Program-made: the position numbers and the translations under genes
Assembly (NCBI GenBank): GCA_015231615.1
Contig: JADGBE010000017.1
Location: forward strand, 1 to 56,983
DNA length: 56,983 nt
Reading direction: 5' to 3'
Origin: Desulfamplus sp.
GTDB taxonomy: Bacteria > Desulfobacterota > Desulfobacteria > Desulfobacterales > Desulfobacteraceae
The notes under the pieces: model-generated
What the model saw: only the letters and a program-made list of their open reading frames with translations
What the model was told of the DNA's origin: nothing
Databases searched by the model: none
Shown here: piece by piece, positions 55,817 through 56,983 of the stretch
How the letters are laid out: each line of letters starts with the position of its first letter
How positions within the stretch are numbered: the first letter of the stretch is position 1

Positions 55817-56395
55817 ATGAATCAGCTTGCTACCCAACAAAATTATTACACCAAAGAAGAGTATCTGCTTTTAGAAGAGTCAGCAGAATATAAAAGCGAA
55901 TATTACGATGGTGAGATATTTGCGATGGCTGGCGGAACTCGAAACCATAGTGCTATTTGTCTTAATGTAAATTGGAGCATTAGAGAGGCTATTTCTAATA
56001 AAGATTGTGTTGGCTTTGACAGCAATATGAAATTAGATGTTCCTACGCACAACATTGTTGTCTATCCTGATGCAATGGTTGCCTGCTCAAAGATCGAATT
56101 CTTAGACGATAGAGAGACTATACTACAAAATCCTCTGCTTGTAATTGAAGTTCTATCTCCCTCAACTGAGCATATTGATAGGATAAAGAAATTTATCTAT
56201 TACCAAAGTGTTCCATCTATTCAAGAATATGTGATGATCTCACAGTCAGAGCCAAAAATTGAGGCATACTGTAAACAGAGTGAAAGAAATTGGCTATACA
56301 CCGTAATTAAAGGTCTTGAAGAGGCTATATATATTAAGACTCTTGAATATAAATTTGAGTTAAAAGAGATTTATCAGAAGGTTAGATGGCGGTAG
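55817..56395 (+). CDS. Uma2-family (DUF820) PD-(D/E)xK protein
   Basis: A 192-residue protein of the Uma2/DUF820 family. The opening YYTKEEYLLLEESAEYKSEYYDGEIFAMAGGT and the later VYPDAMVACSK plus NPLLVIEVLSPSTEHIDRIKKFIYYQ segments match the family: Asp in YPD, Glu in VIEVLSPST and the acidic YDGEI. The fold is a restriction-nuclease type but physiological substrates are mostly unknown; these genes are scattered in cyanobacteria and other phyla and spread laterally. It lies 24 bp after korB with GGGAG before the ATG. Confidence 0.92.
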   Translation: MNQLATQQNYYTKEEYLLLEESAEYKSEYYDGEIFAMAGGTRNHSAICLNVNWSIREAISNKDCVGFDSNMKLDVPTHNIVVYPDAMVACSKIEFLDDRETILQNPLLVIEVLSPSTEHIDRIKKFIYYQSVPSIQEYVMISQSEPKIEAYCKQSERNWLYTVIKGLEEAIYIKTLEYKFELKEIYQKVRWR

Positions 56396-56446
56396 GTAGG
56401 ACTTTTATATTAGGTTTTGATAAAATAAAGTGTTTAAAATTTATAA

Positions 56447-56479
56447 AGATTTGACAACTTTTTAAAAGTTGTCAAATCT
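56447..56479. terminator. 33-bp palindrome, copy 2, probable bidirectional terminator
   Basis: A perfect palindrome with 16-nt arms (AGATTTGACAACTTTT) around one central base. It lies between convergent genes (Uma2 on plus, yedF-like on minus), where a bidirectional terminator is expected. It is the second copy of the repeat at 54867-54899. Confidence 0.8.
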
Positions 56480-56509
56480 ATCCTGTTTTATTGTAAAATC
56501 AATCTCGTC

Positions 56510-56983
56510 TTAAATATTGATTACCTTATCCGCAAGTTGCATTGCGGTTACAATATCAAGCATATTTGTAGTTTCTCCCACTTTTTTTGCATCTAATAGA
56601 TTAAAGTGTGTAAGGCATGTTCCGCAAACCATAATTTTTAAGCCAGTTTTTTCATATTCCAATAAATCTTCCAAAACAGCAGAATCTTCAATTGTGAGTT
56701 TCACTCCATTATTGACAAATACCAATCTCCAAAGCTCATCTCCCATCTCTTTAATCGTCTTGATAAAACTTACCATAAGTTTTTTACCAAGATCATCATC
56801 ACCAAAACCAACTCTATCAGTTGCTGCAAAAACTAAAATTTTTTGTTTATGGAAATTTGAACCTTTTGTTGAACGTTCTATTGATGGTTCACTGTTACTA
56901 TTTGATGGTTCTGGTTTTGACATTGCCCCAGAATTATCTATCTTACCAATTATTTTAAAATCTCTGCCCTCTGAAAAGACCTC
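56510..56983 (-). CDS. yedF: YedF-like sulfurtransferase/selenium metabolism protein, 5' end cut by window
   Basis: The C-terminal DsrE-type domain is clear: KILVFAATDRVGFGDDDLGKKLM, LVFVNNGVKLTIEDS and the Cys in MVCGTCLTHFNLLDAKKVG. The reading frame remains open to the window edge at 56983, adding at least 20 residues (EVFSEGRDFKIIGKIDNSGA) before the internal Met at 56923. That upstream part fits the end of a TusA-like domain, so the full protein would be a TusA-DsrE fusion, as in YedF. A Ser/Asn/Glu-rich linker joins the two domains. The true start lies outside the window. Confidence 0.85.
   Translation of the reverse strand, partial: EVFSEGRDFKIIGKIDNSGAMSKPEPSNSNSEPSIERSTKGSNFHKQKILVFAATDRVGFGDDDLGKKLMVSFIKTIKEMGDELWRLVFVNNGVKLTIEDSAVLEDLLEYEKTGLKIMVCGTCLTHFNLLDAKKVGETTNMLDIVTAMQLADKVINI

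Noticed and set aside
1-56983. tRNA, rRNA or tmRNA genes
   Set aside because: No T-loop (GTTCGAATC-type) plus acceptor-stem combination or rRNA-like stretch was recognised on either strand by eye.

Overview
The window looks like chromosome from an AT-rich (roughly 36% G+C by eye) anaerobic bacterium, most likely a Desulfobacterota member of the Desulfobacterales type. This is inferred from the mix of genes: a ferredoxin-dependent 2-oxoacid oxidoreductase, a corrinoid protein with a UroD-type methyltransferase, HPr and enzyme I beside a class I adenylate cyclase, a SEC-C-tailed methionine aminopeptidase, a DUF4911 protein and a YedF-like protein. No rRNA, tRNA, CRISPR array, transposase or phage gene was seen. 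From the left edge to 44.9 kb every gene I accept lies on the minus strand; from 45.06 to 56.4 kb they lie on the plus strand, and the last gene, cut by the right edge, is minus again.

Layout. 0-12.1 kb: a DUF1207 envelope protein, a PAS/sigma-54 activator, then housekeeping genes (tgt, map, miaB, DUF4911, smpB, ptsI, ptsH) with a secreted glycoside hydrolase among them. 12.3-27.2 kb: a dense signalling block. In transcription order it runs CHASE hybrid kinase, REC-kinase-REC, PAS-kinase-REC, corrinoid protein, UroD methyltransferase, GAF protein, class I adenylate cyclase fused to HEAT and pentapeptide repeats, and a PilZ protein; ptsHI follow from their own promoter. 27.2-33.6 kb: xerC, a HindIII-type restriction-modification pair, a divergent uracil-DNA glycosylase, coaBC, a lipoprotein and a 57-residue YqaE/Pmp3 protein. 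33.7-39.2 kb: a Gld-like ABC export/adhesion operon (ATPase, permease, GldG-like, DUF4340). 39.4-44.9 kb: a class A PBP, a RibD_C-type reductase, a small protein, a candidate PIN-based toxin-antitoxin pair and a DUF2400 protein.

45.0-56.98 kb: proC from a recognisable promoter, then a type I restriction island (hsdR, hsdM, a YhcG/DUF1016 nuclease, hsdS), korA-korB, a Uma2-type nuclease and a truncated yedF-like gene.

Three themes run through the window. (1) Repeats: two copies of a 28-bp perfect palindrome, two copies of a 33-bp palindrome, and two copies of a roughly 80-bp GC-rich repeat, one of which sits in frame inside the ATPase domain of a histidine kinase. (2) In-frame tandem repeats of 12, 18, 21, 39 and 42 bp in six different genes, and hydrophilic low-complexity insertions in many conserved enzymes. 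(3) Two restriction systems and a probable toxin-antitoxin pair. The signalling block, which combines phosphorelay, corrinoid/methyl, cAMP, probable c-di-GMP and PTS components, is the best candidate for an undescribed regulatory system.
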